A stretch of DNA of 64,000 nt from Bacteroides sp. 51 (GTDB taxonomy: Bacteria > Bacteroidota > Bacteroidia > Bacteroidales > Bacteroidaceae): the NCBI RefSeq assembly GCF_010500965.1, contig NZ_QVMI01000009.1, positions 149,248 to 213,247 of the forward strand, written 5' to 3'. The notes beneath the pieces are model-generated. The model was not told the DNA's origin, ran no database searches, and saw nothing but the letters and a program-made list of their open reading frames with translations. Position 1 is the first letter of the stretch. Every line of letters starts with the position of its first letter. Below are positions 36,725 through 47,302 of this stretch, piece by piece. The position numbers and the translations under genes are program-made.

Positions 36725-37852
36725 CTATTTAAGTTTATACATTTCCGAACCCGCCAAAAGGAAACAACCTACGCCGTAGTCTTCGAAATCGGGTACGCTG
36801 GTGTATGTAACAGGCTGTCCGTCCTTAGGTTCTTTACCTGTTCCCTGAACGTAGCCCAGAAATCCGTTTTTATGAACTGCATCGGTAACCATTGCATTCC
36901 ATGCTTTGATAGCTATCGGCAAATATTCTTTTCTATCCAATAATCCCTGACGGATACCCCAAGCCATACCGTAAACGAACAATGCTGTTCCCGAGGTTTC
37001 CTTTCCGCCAAAGTTTGTAGGATCGTGCAGACTCGCGTTCCAGAAGCCATCTTCGCGCTGGCACTTTTTAAGCGCTTTGCTCATCAGGAGAAAGTCGTTG
37101 ATGTAGTCTGTGCGATGCTTCTCATCTGCTGGAATTTCGTTCAGTACACGAACCAGTGCGGCATATACCCAACCATTACCTCTCGACCAGTAGCAGTCTT
37201 CGCCATTAGGCTCTTTATATGGAGGGCAGAAGTCGGCATCTCTCCACCAAAGACCATCTTTCAAGTTAAACATACCACCGCCATGCGTGTTGCGGGAATA
37301 CTCATACATATCCCACATCTTATCATAATACTTCTGTTCATCTGTCATCTGACCGAATTTAGCAAGGATAGGCATAGCCATCTGTATGGCGTCAATCCAT
37401 GTCCAATCGTCCACTTGCGGGGTATTGACAAGCATATCCATTGATGCTTTGATATTCCTTATCATCTCTGGAGATGATGGACAAACGCGATATAAATCAA
37501 TATATGCCTGACCGCAACAGTGGTCGTCGGCATTGCGGGTAGTATTTCCGTGGCGCATGCCCCATTTGTGGAATGTTCCCCAATCGTATGTGTACTTATA
37601 ATAATCCTCTCTGGGATAAATGCTGTAAAGTGCCATCAATCCTTCATAATATACACCGCGAGTCCAGATATTGCTGGGGCGGAAGCGTCCAACGAAAGAA
37701 GGTTGCGTATAGTCAGCGTGCTTCTTCATAAAATAATCGTTGACTAATACCGTTTTCTGGAGAATTTCATTTCTATCGGGTAGCTGTTGGGCGTTACTCG
37801 TAACGGCAATAGTTCCTATCAGGAATGAGAAGGCTATAAATACTTTTTTCAT
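36725..37852 (-). CDS. GH105 unsaturated rhamnogalacturonyl hydrolase
   Basis: Removes the unsaturated galacturonate left at oligosaccharide ends by RG or pectate lyases. The start is the ATG of the signal peptide MKKVFIAFSFLIGTIAVTSNAQ; the frame is open 18 codons further upstream without leader character. The alpha/alpha barrel has the paired acidic site D109-D110 (RNADDHCCGQ) and catalytic D154 (DWTWIDAIQMAMP), equivalent to Asp143 of B. subtilis YteR. YWSRGNGW and the glycine-rich C-terminus (SVPDFEDYGVGCFLLAGSE, in two parts) are also typical. 375 aa is normal. It acts downstream of the PL11 enzymes encoded further right. Confidence 0.92.
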   Translation of the reverse strand: MKKVFIAFSFLIGTIAVTSNAQQLPDRNEILQKTVLVNDYFMKKHADYTQPSFVGRFRPSNIWTRGVYYEGLMALYSIYPREDYYKYTYDWGTFHKWGMRHGNTTRNADDHCCGQAYIDLYRVCPSSPEMIRNIKASMDMLVNTPQVDDWTWIDAIQMAMPILAKFGQMTDEQKYYDKMWDMYEYSRNTHGGGMFNLKDGLWWRDADFCPPYKEPNGEDCYWSRGNGWVYAALVRVLNEIPADEKHRTDYINDFLLMSKALKKCQREDGFWNASLHDPTNFGGKETSGTALFVYGMAWGIRQGLLDRKEYLPIAIKAWNAMVTDAVHKNGFLGYVQGTGKEPKDGQPVTYTSVPDFEDYGVGCFLLAGSEMYKLK

Positions 37853-37986
37853 AAAACTAAGTGTTCTTACTATGGTGTTAAATTCGGAATTGATTTCTAC
37901 ACTCACAAAGTAACAGGATTAATGTGTTTTTGGGAATGGACTTTTATACACTTTACTTTAATCTGGTACACTCGGACAATTTTCTA

Positions 37987-38017
37987 TTGCTTCCTTGCCT
38001 GTTTTACTGTACGTTTG
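37987..38017 (+). promoter_or_regulatory. Bacteroidetes-type promoter for the acetylesterase gene
   Basis: TTG at 37987-37989 and TACGTTTG at 38010-38017 are separated by 20 bases, close to the family spacing. The ATG follows 30 bases after the -7 box. The divergent GH105 gene begins at 37852, and its promoter was not resolved. Confidence 0.5.
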
Positions 38018-38047
38018 CATCAGCTAAAAACCTAAAGGGATATATTA

Positions 38048-38746
38048 ATGAAAACACTTAATCTTATACTATCTTCCTTTATTATATTGCTTGTAACTAC
38101 AAGTAGTGGTACTTATCACCCCAGAATCTTTATTGCAGGCGATTCTACTGCCCAGGGTTATGATACAACCAAAACCGTTATGCGTGGGTGGGGGCAAATG
38201 TTACCTTATTATATATGCGATGGTACGGAGGTTGTTAATCATGCCAAGGCTGGCCGTAGTACTAAATCCTTCCGCAACGAAGGGCGTTGGGATAGTCTGA
38301 TTAGTCAGGTGCAGAAAGGCGATTGGGTGCTTATTCAGTTCTCGCATAATGATACTTCAACGAAACCCGAGCGTCATGCATCCCCCGAAGACTTCAGGGA
38401 AAATCTTATTCGTTTTATAGAAGAAGTACATGCAAAAGAGGCAAATCCGATGTTGTTAACCCCATTGGTGATGCGTACTTTCCATGAAGGAAACTTAATT
38501 GATAATCGCTTAAAAACTTATCCGGGAATTATCCGGAAAGTTGCACAGGAATACAATATCCCTATAATTGATGTCAACCTTAAAACCCGTGACCTGATAC
38601 TATTGTTGGGTGATGAGAAATCCAAGGAATTATATGTCCCCAATGATGATACGCATACTTGTGAAGCAGGAGCCAGGGCTGTAGCGGAGTTTGTTGTAGA
38701 AGGACTTAAGGAATATGGTGTGCTGACAAATTGTTCGGGCATGTAA
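38048..38746 (+). CDS. SGNH-family rhamnogalacturonan acetylesterase (CE12)
   Basis: Single-domain secreted esterase of 232 aa. Signal peptide about 1-20; block I AGDSTAQGYD with nucleophile S33, block II AGRSTKSF, block III SHND, and the catalytic D200/H203 in NDDTHTCEAG. These are the standard CE12 blocks with canonical GDS, unlike the GNS enzyme at 23188. It probably deacetylates RG-I before lyase attack. It lies immediately upstream of the tandem SusC/SusD operon, which has its own promoter in the 300-base gap. Confidence 0.92.
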   Translation: MKTLNLILSSFIILLVTTSSGTYHPRIFIAGDSTAQGYDTTKTVMRGWGQMLPYYICDGTEVVNHAKAGRSTKSFRNEGRWDSLISQVQKGDWVLIQFSHNDTSTKPERHASPEDFRENLIRFIEEVHAKEANPMLLTPLVMRTFHEGNLIDNRLKTYPGIIRKVAQEYNIPIIDVNLKTRDLILLLGDEKSKELYVPNDDTHTCEAGARAVAEFVVEGLKEYGVLTNCSGM

Positions 38747-38802
38747 TTTTGTGCTTTTACAGGTAGGAGCGATAAAAATACAGGTGTTTGTACAATCGTC
38801 CA

Positions 38803-38833
38803 TTTGCTTTTATTAGCAATTAGGGTAGATTTG
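38803..38833 (+). promoter_or_regulatory. Bacteroidetes promoter of the tandem SusC/SusD operon
   Basis: TTTG at 38803-38806 and TAGATTTG at 38826-38833 with 19 bases between them match the Bacteroidetes primary sigma consensus. Transcription would begin near 38840, giving a leader of about 200 nt before the first SusC. A likely target of the hybrid regulator at the right end; no operator was recognised. Confidence 0.6.
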
Positions 38834-39044
38834 TCCTGCTAAAACTTCAGAAATGTTAATCTATTAAGGTGAAATACATGGAAAAGACTTAATGTTCATT
38901 AATTATTGAGAGGAGTTTAAGTTCTGCGCGAACTTAAGCAATGCTTAACCGAAAGCGGGCCTCCCTCTCCAACATCCCCACCCGTCGCGGGATGGATCGA
39001 TTACAGGTAGATTTTTTATTAATTGTTTGTTAAACTAATATTTT

Positions 39045-42000
39045 ATGGAAAACGAAAAAAGACAGAGGCGCTATTCTTTCCTTTTCGTGCTTTTTTTTGC
39101 CGTATCTTTTACTCCTTTGTTAGGTGTACAAACTGCATTTGCTACCATTGACGAAAGTCACCAGCAGGTAATAGCAGTTACAGGTACTGTAGAAGACAGC
39201 CAAGGTGAGCCGATTATTGGTGCCAGTGTTGTTACGGAAGATGCAAAAACCGGAACGATCACTGATTTTAATGGAAATTTTAAGCTGAATGTTCCTCCGG
39301 GAACTAAGTTGGTCATTACGTTTATCGGGTATGACTCGCAGACAGTTACTGCCGGTCGGAATCCGATAAAAGTTGTATTGAGTGAAAACACACAAATGCT
39401 CGACGAAGTGCAGATTGTGGCTTATGGTGTACAGAAAAAAGTTACCGTAACAGGTGCAATCTCAGCGGTGAAAGGAGAAGACCTGTTGAAAGCCCCTGTA
39501 AGCTCTGTTGCCAACGTCCTTTCGGGACTCATGACAGGTATCACTTCGGTGCAATACTCTGGTGAGCCGGGTGCCGATGCTGCAGAAATATTTGTGCGTG
39601 GTAAAGCTACATTTGCAGATGCAAAACCACTTATACAAGTGGATGGAGTTGAACGCACATTTGCCGATATCGATCCTAATGAAATTGAAAGCATCACTGT
39701 ATTGAAGGATGCATCGGCTACAGCGGTATTTGGTATACGAGGTGCGAATGGTGTGGTATTGATAACTACTAAACGCGGTAAGGAAGGTAAAGCAAAAATC
39801 TCCTTCAGCACTTCCGCCAGTATACTTACACCAACCAAGTTAGTTAAGAAAGCCAGTGCATACGAGTATGCCACTTTCCATAACCTGACGAGTAAACTTG
39901 ATGGTGTAGACCCGGTTTTCTCGGACGATGTGATTGAGAAATTCAGAACAAACTCAGACCCTATTCGTTTCCCGGATACAGACTGGGTAGACTATGTGAT
40001 GAAAGATGCTACGATGCAGACGCAACACAACATCAACATTTCAGGGGGAACAAAGAACGTTCGTTACTTTATTTCTGTAGGTGCTCATACCCAGGACGGA
40101 ATGTTCAGGGATTTTGGTCTACCTTATGAATTGTCCTACGAATATAAACGCTACAACTACCGTTCCAATCTGGATATTGATGTGACAAAATCAACCACGC
40201 TATCTATTAACATAGGTGGCAATGTTGACAATGCCAGCAGACCCTATACCGGACAAGGTAGTAGTGGTTTGGTCAGAGCACTGTATTGGGCTACTCCATT
40301 CTCCAGTCCGGGGATTATTGATGGTAAATATGTTAAAGCAGCCACAGACTATACCGATGGCGTAAATATGCCTTTCCTAGGTAAAGACGGGATCGGAGAT
40401 TATTACGGTAAGGGCTTCATGAAAACCAGCAACAACAAATTGAATGCTGACCTCATGTTGAATCAAAAACTTGATTTTATCACCAAAGGTCTATCATTCA
40501 GAGTGAAAGGTGCTTATAATAGCTCGTTTACTATCTATAAGGAAGGAAGCGCTGCCACAGCTACATACACTCCCGTATTGATGGCTGATGGAACATTAGC
40601 TTACAAGAAATACGGAGAAAACAATCAGACTACCTATGTCGAGAAAAAAGGGAAAGCACGTGATTGGTATATGGAAGCCGCTCTTGATTACAACAGAGCC
40701 TTTGGCGATCACCATGTAGGTGCACTGCTGCTCTATAACCAATCCAAAGAATATTACCCTAAGCAATACTCAGATATCCCTCGTGGTTATGTCGGAATTG
40801 TAGGACGCGTTACTTACGACTGGAAAAACCGGTATATGCTCGAACTTAATGCCGGATATAACGGATCAGAGAACTTCCATCCGGACAATCGGTTTGGTTT
40901 CTTCCCTGCCGGATCTCTGGGATGGACGGTTAGTGAAGAGAAATTCTGGCAACCCATAAAACCTATTGTCAATTACATGAAGTTGCGTGCCTCTTGGGGA
41001 CTTGTTGGTAATGATAAAGTAAGTGATAATGTAGGTCGTTTCTTATATACTGCCGACCCCTATTTAGTAGATCTGGATCAGTTGTTTAACCGTGGGAATA
41101 ATGCTAACAATAACGGTGTGGGTTATTATTTCGGAACAAACAGAAACACATTACTAGGTGCGAAAGAAGCCGGAAAAAATAACAAGGATGTAAAATGGGA
41201 AAAAGCGTTTAAACAAAACTATGGGGTTGACTTTAGCTTCCTCGACGAACGCCTGAAGACAAGTGTTGATTATTTCCGCGAAAGACGTAAAGATATCCTT
41301 TTGGTAGATGCCACAGCTCCGGCTATTATTGGTTTCTCAGTTCCTTATGCCAACTTGGGAGAAGTAAAAAGCTGGGGATGGGAACTCTCTGTTCGCTGGG
41401 ACGATCGTATCGGAAAGGATTTCCGGTACTACCTCGGAGTAAACATCTCCAATAATGAGAATGAAATCATAGAGAAGAAAGAATCCCCCAAAAACTACGA
41501 TTATTTATACCAGAAAGGACACCGTATCGGTGCTCGTCAACTGTATAAATTCTGGCGATTCTACGATGAAAGCACTCCGGAGTTATATGAAAAGACATTC
41601 GGTACACCCTTCCCGGACCATAAAGTAGACCTTCGCCCAGGCGATGCTGTATTTGTAGATCTTAATGGTGACGGAGTGATTGATTCAGAAGATTCCAGTT
41701 ATGACTACGGATATACCGACGATCCGAAATACATTGCCGGTATCAATATGGGATTCAGTTGGAAAAACTTCGATGTATCTCTTCAATGGACCGGTGCCTG
41801 GGGTGTAAGCCGTCTGCTCTCGGACGTATTTGCAAGACCATTTGTCAGCAATGATAGTCAGACGCAAGGTGGTTTGTTGCAGTACCATTTAGATAATACC
41901 TGGACAGAAGACAATCCGTCTCAAAGCGCTAAATATCCACGTCCGACATTTGCAGGATCTAGTGCCACTAATAACTATAGAGGCTCAACCCTGTTTGAAA

Positions 42001-42224
42001 CAGATGCCGACTATCTACGTCTGAAAAGTTTGCAGATAGCCTACAATTTCAAGCTTCCGATCATGCAAAAGCTAAAGTTGAATTCCTGCCAATTGGCTTT
42101 CAGTGGATATAATTTGATCACATTCACAAGTTATAAATGGGGTGATCCGGAATCAAGGGCAAGTAATGCTCCAACCTATCCGCTGCAAAGATCTTACTCG
42201 CTAAGTTTAAAACTTGGATTCTAA
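39045..42224 (+). CDS. susC: SusC-family TonB-dependent transporter (first of tandem pairs)
   Basis: Outer-membrane importer. A charged N-terminus (MENEKRQRRYSF) precedes the signal hydrophobic stretch, a carboxypeptidase-like domain (VTGTVEDSQGEPIIGASV), the DEVQIVAYGVQKK segment, the plug (PLIQVDGVERTFADIDPNEI; GVVLITTKRGK) and a barrel ending in YSLSLKLGF. Barrel loops carry an aspartate-rich FVDLNGDGVIDSEDSSYDYG calcium-type site. 1059 aa. The SusD gene starts 20 bases later. Confidence 0.93.
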   Translation: MENEKRQRRYSFLFVLFFAVSFTPLLGVQTAFATIDESHQQVIAVTGTVEDSQGEPIIGASVVTEDAKTGTITDFNGNFKLNVPPGTKLVITFIGYDSQTVTAGRNPIKVVLSENTQMLDEVQIVAYGVQKKVTVTGAISAVKGEDLLKAPVSSVANVLSGLMTGITSVQYSGEPGADAAEIFVRGKATFADAKPLIQVDGVERTFADIDPNEIESITVLKDASATAVFGIRGANGVVLITTKRGKEGKAKISFSTSASILTPTKLVKKASAYEYATFHNLTSKLDGVDPVFSDDVIEKFRTNSDPIRFPDTDWVDYVMKDATMQTQHNINISGGTKNVRYFISVGAHTQDGMFRDFGLPYELSYEYKRYNYRSNLDIDVTKSTTLSINIGGNVDNASRPYTGQGSSGLVRALYWATPFSSPGIIDGKYVKAATDYTDGVNMPFLGKDGIGDYYGKGFMKTSNNKLNADLMLNQKLDFITKGLSFRVKGAYNSSFTIYKEGSAATATYTPVLMADGTLAYKKYGENNQTTYVEKKGKARDWYMEAALDYNRAFGDHHVGALLLYNQSKEYYPKQYSDIPRGYVGIVGRVTYDWKNRYMLELNAGYNGSENFHPDNRFGFFPAGSLGWTVSEEKFWQPIKPIVNYMKLRASWGLVGNDKVSDNVGRFLYTADPYLVDLDQLFNRGNNANNNGVGYYFGTNRNTLLGAKEAGKNNKDVKWEKAFKQNYGVDFSFLDERLKTSVDYFRERRKDILLVDATAPAIIGFSVPYANLGEVKSWGWELSVRWDDRIGKDFRYYLGVNISNNENEIIEKKESPKNYDYLYQKGHRIGARQLYKFWRFYDESTPELYEKTFGTPFPDHKVDLRPGDAVFVDLNGDGVIDSEDSSYDYGYTDDPKYIAGINMGFSWKNFDVSLQWTGAWGVSRLLSDVFARPFVSNDSQTQGGLLQYHLDNTWTEDNPSQSAKYPRPTFAGSSATNNYRGSTLFETDADYLRLKSLQIAYNFKLPIMQKLKLNSCQLAFSGYNLITFTSYKWGDPESRASNAPTYPLQRSYSLSLKLGF

Positions 42225-42244
42225 CATTAAAATTGAACAATTGT

Positions 42245-44176
42245 ATGAAAACAATAAATAAATTGTTGATCGCATTTGCGACAGTAATAGCAATTTCTGT
42301 TGCTTCCTGCGTTGACGACGTTAAATTTGGAGACTCTTTCCTGGACAAAGCGCCCGGTGGAACAGTGACCATGGATACTGTCTTTAACAAGGCCGAATAT
42401 ACCCGCCAGTTTCTTACAGGTATCTATGCACTCCAATATTATGGTTTGCAATATAGCAACAGCAGTAATCCTCCTTATACACATAGTTATTGGATTGGAA
42501 AATTCGAAGCATTATCGGACCTTTGGGTGACAACATGGACAGGATTCTCCATGTATGGTAATTATTATGGTGGAGTACATTCGTCAGGATACAGTATACG
42601 TCAGGATAAGTTCGACTATACACGCTCAAATGTGTGGGAAGCCGTTCGATATGCATGGATATTACTTGAGAATATCGACAGAGTTCCTGATATGGATAAC
42701 GCTGAAAAAGAACAATTGAAAGCCGAAGCCAAATGTCTGATCGCTGCCCGTTATTGGGACACATTTCGGCATTACGGGGGGATACCTATACTCAAAGGAA
42801 CATTCTCCGGTACGGAATCCAGTTATGAAGCACCGCGCGGTACAGTAGAAGAAACAGTCGATTTTATGGTTGAACTTTTAGACGAAGCCGCTAAAGTTTT
42901 ACCCTGGCAGGTAGCCAACCCGGCTGTTGATGCCGGTCGTTGGACAAAAGGTGGTGCTATGGGATTGAAAACGTCTATTCTGCTTTTTGCAGCTTCTCCT
43001 TTATTTAATGATAACGTTCCTTATGCACAAGGTGAAGCGGCAGATAATAAGAATGTATGGTATGGCGATTATAAAGCCGAACGTTGGCAACGCTGTCTTA
43101 CTGCCTGTGAAGAGTTCTTTGCACAATTGAAAAGCAACGGCCAATTCGCTTTGGAAACAGCAGGTGGAACCCGTCCGGAAGATTATCGCTTAGCTTTCCG
43201 TAAAGCGTATTACAGGTCTAATAGTTCAGAAGTGCTTCAGTCAGTACGTGTAACAACGAATGATAATCATGGATCAGGAACATTCTCCTGGCATCAATTA
43301 CAGAAAAACAATGGTCGTGGTTATAATCCTACACACGATTATGTTGAAATGTTCCCATGGGCAGACGGCACACCTTTCGACTGGAACAAGGCTGAACAGG
43401 ATGGTAAGCTAGACGAAATGTTCATTAAAAGAGTACCCGATCCTACAGCCGGAGTAACACTTACCCGCGACCCGCGACTTTATGAATCGGCCATTGTAAA
43501 CGGTTTACCCCGTTCATTAGACTGGAATACGGGTAATATGAGTGGAAACGTATACGAAACGTGGTCAAATGGATATGACGCTAAGACAAACGTAGGGAAT
43601 CATGCACGCTATGGTACCGGATACACTTTGCAGAAATATTATTTGGAAGACAATTCTCTACGTGAAGACATCCCTTGGTGCTATCTGCGTTTAGCTGAAA
43701 TATACCTGAATTATGCAGAAGCTCTTTGCCAGACAGGACGTTTCCAGGATGCTATTAATCAAGTAGATATCCTTCGTGCCCGTGTAGGTATGAAAGGACT
43801 GGTGGCATGCAATCCGGGCAAAAACCTTACCGGAGACAAAGATGCTCTTCTGGCCGAAATTATGCGTGAACGTGCTTGTGAACTGGGTATGGAAGACTCC
43901 CGTTTCTTCGATTTGATCCGATATAAGCGTTCGGATATCTTTGAGAAACAACTAAGCATGCTTTCTATTACCCGTAAAGACGGTAAAGGACAATGGTTTG
44001 GTGCTGAGAAAGACGGTGGTGCTCCTTGGCCGGAATTTAATTACGAAAAGAAACTGATCAGTAACCCAACACGCATGTGGTGGACAAATGGATTTGACCC
44101 CAAATGGTATCTGTCTCCATTTCCTTTGGCTGAAATAAACAAAGCCTACGGACTTGTACAGAACCCGGGATGGTAA
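42245..44176 (+). CDS. susD: SusD/RagB lipoprotein, partner of the first tandem SusC
   Basis: The ATG of MKTINKLLIAFATVIAISVASC is chosen (lipobox ends at C22); a TTG four codons earlier is unlikely. At 631 aa it is long for the family. Typical pieces are LKAEAKCLIAARYWDTFRHYGGIPI and WCYLRLAEIYLNYAEALCQTG, with ERACELGMEDSRFFDLIRYKRS near the end. The leader base context GAACAATTGTATGAAA is almost repeated before the second SusD, hinting at a conserved initiation signal. Confidence 0.93.
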   Translation: MKTINKLLIAFATVIAISVASCVDDVKFGDSFLDKAPGGTVTMDTVFNKAEYTRQFLTGIYALQYYGLQYSNSSNPPYTHSYWIGKFEALSDLWVTTWTGFSMYGNYYGGVHSSGYSIRQDKFDYTRSNVWEAVRYAWILLENIDRVPDMDNAEKEQLKAEAKCLIAARYWDTFRHYGGIPILKGTFSGTESSYEAPRGTVEETVDFMVELLDEAAKVLPWQVANPAVDAGRWTKGGAMGLKTSILLFAASPLFNDNVPYAQGEAADNKNVWYGDYKAERWQRCLTACEEFFAQLKSNGQFALETAGGTRPEDYRLAFRKAYYRSNSSEVLQSVRVTTNDNHGSGTFSWHQLQKNNGRGYNPTHDYVEMFPWADGTPFDWNKAEQDGKLDEMFIKRVPDPTAGVTLTRDPRLYESAIVNGLPRSLDWNTGNMSGNVYETWSNGYDAKTNVGNHARYGTGYTLQKYYLEDNSLREDIPWCYLRLAEIYLNYAEALCQTGRFQDAINQVDILRARVGMKGLVACNPGKNLTGDKDALLAEIMRERACELGMEDSRFFDLIRYKRSDIFEKQLSMLSITRKDGKGQWFGAEKDGGAPWPEFNYEKKLISNPTRMWWTNGFDPKWYLSPFPLAEINKAYGLVQNPGW

Positions 44177-44208
44177 TTTAAATCTAATTATTGAAATAGA
44201 ATCAGCAT

Positions 44209-47200
44209 ATGAGAAAGAATAAAATATTGGTTCTGGCTTTCCTTACCTGCATGACTTTGCAGGGAGTCGCACAGAACAGTAATGATAAAATTACCGGATA
44301 TGTACTCGACAAACGGGGCAACCCTGTTGTTGGAGCTTTGGTAACCTCAACCATAAGTCCGGAGAATAAGGTTGCGACTAATAAAGAGGGCAAATTTGAG
44401 ATTGATGCCGTTAACTCGGAGAAATTGCGGATTGCGACTTCCGACGAAAGCTATCAAATTATAGAAGCACAAAGCGGCATGCCCATGACAATAATCATGA
44501 ATCAGGCAAGCCAAGCTGTAAATATTGGTTACGAAGTGAAACAGAACATGGAAGAAACCACCGCTTCGATTTATACTGCCTATGGTGATGAACTTAACAA
44601 ACGTTCATCCAGAGACATTGGTAGCTCTATGTTTGGAAACGTACTGGGACTCACCGCCCTTCAGGGAAGCGGTAATAACTTCGACTATAACAATACATTC
44701 TATATCAGAGGGTTGCAAACCCTTGAAAAGTCGGGCAATGAACCACTTATCCTTGTGGATGGTATTGAACGGGATATTACACTGATCACTCCCGAAGAAG
44801 TAGAATCGGTAACTGTGCTAAAAGATGCTGCTGCTGTTGCTCTCTACGGATATAAAGGAGCCAATGGGGCAATAAACATTGTAACTAAACGGGGAAAATA
44901 TGAGTCAAGGGAAATTAAGTTCTCTTACGACCATATGTTTAATTGGCAAGCCCGCCGTCCGAAGTTTGTAAATGCACATACCTATGCCAGCGCCATGAAT
45001 GAGGCTTTAGGCTATGACGGGCAACCTGCAAGGTACTCGGCAAACGAACTGGAAGCATTCAAAAGCGGTGCATATCCTACACTCTATCCTAACGTAGACT
45101 GGGTAGATGAAACGTTCAAAAACGTAGGATCGACCGATGTCTTTAACCTCAGTTTCCGTGGGGGTGGTACTTCATTCCGGTATTACGCTTTGTTGAACTT
45201 GTATAACGATTATGGGTTCATTAATTCGCCCAGAACCAACGATGGTTATTCTACCCAGGATAAATTCTCGAAGGCAAACCTGAGAACCAACCTGGATATT
45301 GACTTGACACCCAAAACTAAACTGGAACTGAAACTTTTGGGAACATTAGCCGAAATGAGCCGTCCAGGAGATATGGCAGACTTGTGGGACATGATCTATA
45401 CCGTTCCTTCAGCAGCTTTCCCGGCTAAGAACCAAGATGGCGCTTGGGGAGGTAATGCTACTTGGGACGGAAAATATAATCCGGTAGCCCAATCGCAAGC
45501 CGCCGGTTATACCAAAGGTCACAGACGTTCTTTATTTGCCGATATGACATTGAGACAAGACCTGTCGTCTATCTTACCCGGATTGGGTGGTAGTTTCAGA
45601 CTGGCTTACGATAATGTTGGTACTTATATGGAAAACCATTCAAAGACATACGCTTATGGTAGTTATGCTGTGGCGGAGTGGATAAATGGTGCACCGAATA
45701 TGGATAACCTACAGAAGTTTACCGGTGGTAAAGACTCTGAATTAGGCACCGGATCTGATATAGAAGCATGGGACCGTGTATTCAACTTCGATATTGGCCT
45801 CAACTATCAGAATACGTTTGGAGATCACAGTATTTACTCTCAGTTCAAATGGGATTACGAATACCGGAATCTCAATGGTGTAGACAATACATGGTATCGC
45901 CAGAATTACTCACTATATGCACACTACGGATATAAAGGACGTTACTACGCTGATGTTTCATTTGTAATCTCAGGTGCAAATAAATTGGCTCCGAGCAGTC
46001 GTTGGGGATACTCGCCAACAGTATCGGCAGCATGGGTAATGTCTAAAGAAAATTTCATGCAGGATGTTTCTTTTGTGGATTTCCTGAAACTGAGAGCTTC
46101 ATTCGGAATTATCAATCGTGATAATATACCGGTGGATAGTGATGGTAACCGGGTAGAAAGTTACTGGGAGGACAGATATGTGAACAGTTCGCAATATCCT
46201 ATGGATTCCGGATACAATCCCGGTTCCAGTTGGAAACTTTCCCGTTTGGCCACATTAAACCCTACACACGAAAAGGCTCTTAAATACAACTTAGGGGTGG
46301 ATGCTACATTATTCGGCGGATTAAACCTGACTCTTGACGGCTTCTATCAGAGAAGAAAAGATATCTGGGTAGAAACTACAGGAAAGTACTCTGCTGCACT
46401 TGGCTTCGATGCCCCATATGAAAATGGTGGTATCGTAGATAGTTATGGATTTGAACTGGGCGCTGATTATGTGAAGAAAATTGGCGAAGTAAATATCAAT
46501 ATCGGTGGAATGTTCACCCTTAACAAAAACAAGATCAAGGAGCAATACGAAGAGCCCAGAGCATATGACAACCTGGTTCGCACGAACAACTCGGTAGGAC
46601 AAATTTACGGATTGATAGCTGAAGGATTCTTCAAAGATCAGGCAGATATTGATAATAGCATACCTCATCTCTTTAATGAAGTAAAACCGGGTGATATTAA
46701 ATATAAAGATGTAAACGGTGATCAGAAGATAGACGCTAATGACGTAACCGCTATCGGATATAATACACTTAGTCCTGAAATCTATTATTCCTTCAAATTA
46801 GGTGCAGAATATAAGGGTATCGGATTTACCGCTCAATTCCAGGGAACCGGGAATTATTCGGCCATCCTGAATACAAAGAGTGTATACTGGCCATTGATTA
46901 AAGGTAAGATGAGCGACGATTCGGCGATCAATAACACCAATCTCTCAACCGAGTATTATAATAATCGCTGGACACCAGAAAATCAGAATGCGAAATATCC
47001 GCGCCTGAGTTCGCAAAGCAGTAACAACAATTACCAGACGAACACGATTTGGTTGGAAGACCGCTCATTCCTGAAACTCCGTCATGTGGAATTGTATTAC
47101 AACTTCCCGAAGACATTAATGAAACGGACAGGTTTCATGGAAAATGCCAAACTATACGTGAGAGGGGTTGACCTGCTCTGCTTTGATAAAATCAAGATTG

Positions 47201-47274
47201 CAGATCCTGAATCTTACGGAGTTAGCAATCCGATGAACCGCAGTTTAGTTGTAGGATTATCACTTGGTTTTTAA
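44209..47274 (+). CDS. susC: SusC-family transporter, divergent (second of tandem pairs)
   Basis: Signal peptide 1-21 (LQGVAQ), carboxypeptidase-like domain (KITGYVLDKRGNPVVGALV), plug with PLILVDGIERDITLITPEEV and GAINIVTKRGK, barrel ending LVVGLSLGF. Between the regulatory domain and the plug, where SusC proteins normally read DEVVVVGYG, this one reads VNIGYEVKQNMEETTASIYT, which resembles the class of SusC proteins that precede RagB-type partners. 1021 aa. It follows the first SusD by 32 bases and is probably in the same transcript. Confidence 0.92.
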   Translation: MRKNKILVLAFLTCMTLQGVAQNSNDKITGYVLDKRGNPVVGALVTSTISPENKVATNKEGKFEIDAVNSEKLRIATSDESYQIIEAQSGMPMTIIMNQASQAVNIGYEVKQNMEETTASIYTAYGDELNKRSSRDIGSSMFGNVLGLTALQGSGNNFDYNNTFYIRGLQTLEKSGNEPLILVDGIERDITLITPEEVESVTVLKDAAAVALYGYKGANGAINIVTKRGKYESREIKFSYDHMFNWQARRPKFVNAHTYASAMNEALGYDGQPARYSANELEAFKSGAYPTLYPNVDWVDETFKNVGSTDVFNLSFRGGGTSFRYYALLNLYNDYGFINSPRTNDGYSTQDKFSKANLRTNLDIDLTPKTKLELKLLGTLAEMSRPGDMADLWDMIYTVPSAAFPAKNQDGAWGGNATWDGKYNPVAQSQAAGYTKGHRRSLFADMTLRQDLSSILPGLGGSFRLAYDNVGTYMENHSKTYAYGSYAVAEWINGAPNMDNLQKFTGGKDSELGTGSDIEAWDRVFNFDIGLNYQNTFGDHSIYSQFKWDYEYRNLNGVDNTWYRQNYSLYAHYGYKGRYYADVSFVISGANKLAPSSRWGYSPTVSAAWVMSKENFMQDVSFVDFLKLRASFGIINRDNIPVDSDGNRVESYWEDRYVNSSQYPMDSGYNPGSSWKLSRLATLNPTHEKALKYNLGVDATLFGGLNLTLDGFYQRRKDIWVETTGKYSAALGFDAPYENGGIVDSYGFELGADYVKKIGEVNINIGGMFTLNKNKIKEQYEEPRAYDNLVRTNNSVGQIYGLIAEGFFKDQADIDNSIPHLFNEVKPGDIKYKDVNGDQKIDANDVTAIGYNTLSPEIYYSFKLGAEYKGIGFTAQFQGTGNYSAILNTKSVYWPLIKGKMSDDSAINNTNLSTEYYNNRWTPENQNAKYPRLSSQSSNNNYQTNTIWLEDRSFLKLRHVELYYNFPKTLMKRTGFMENAKLYVRGVDLLCFDKIKIADPESYGVSNPMNRSLVVGLSLGF

Positions 47275-47302
47275 TGTTGAATAATTAAATTCGAACAATT
47301 AT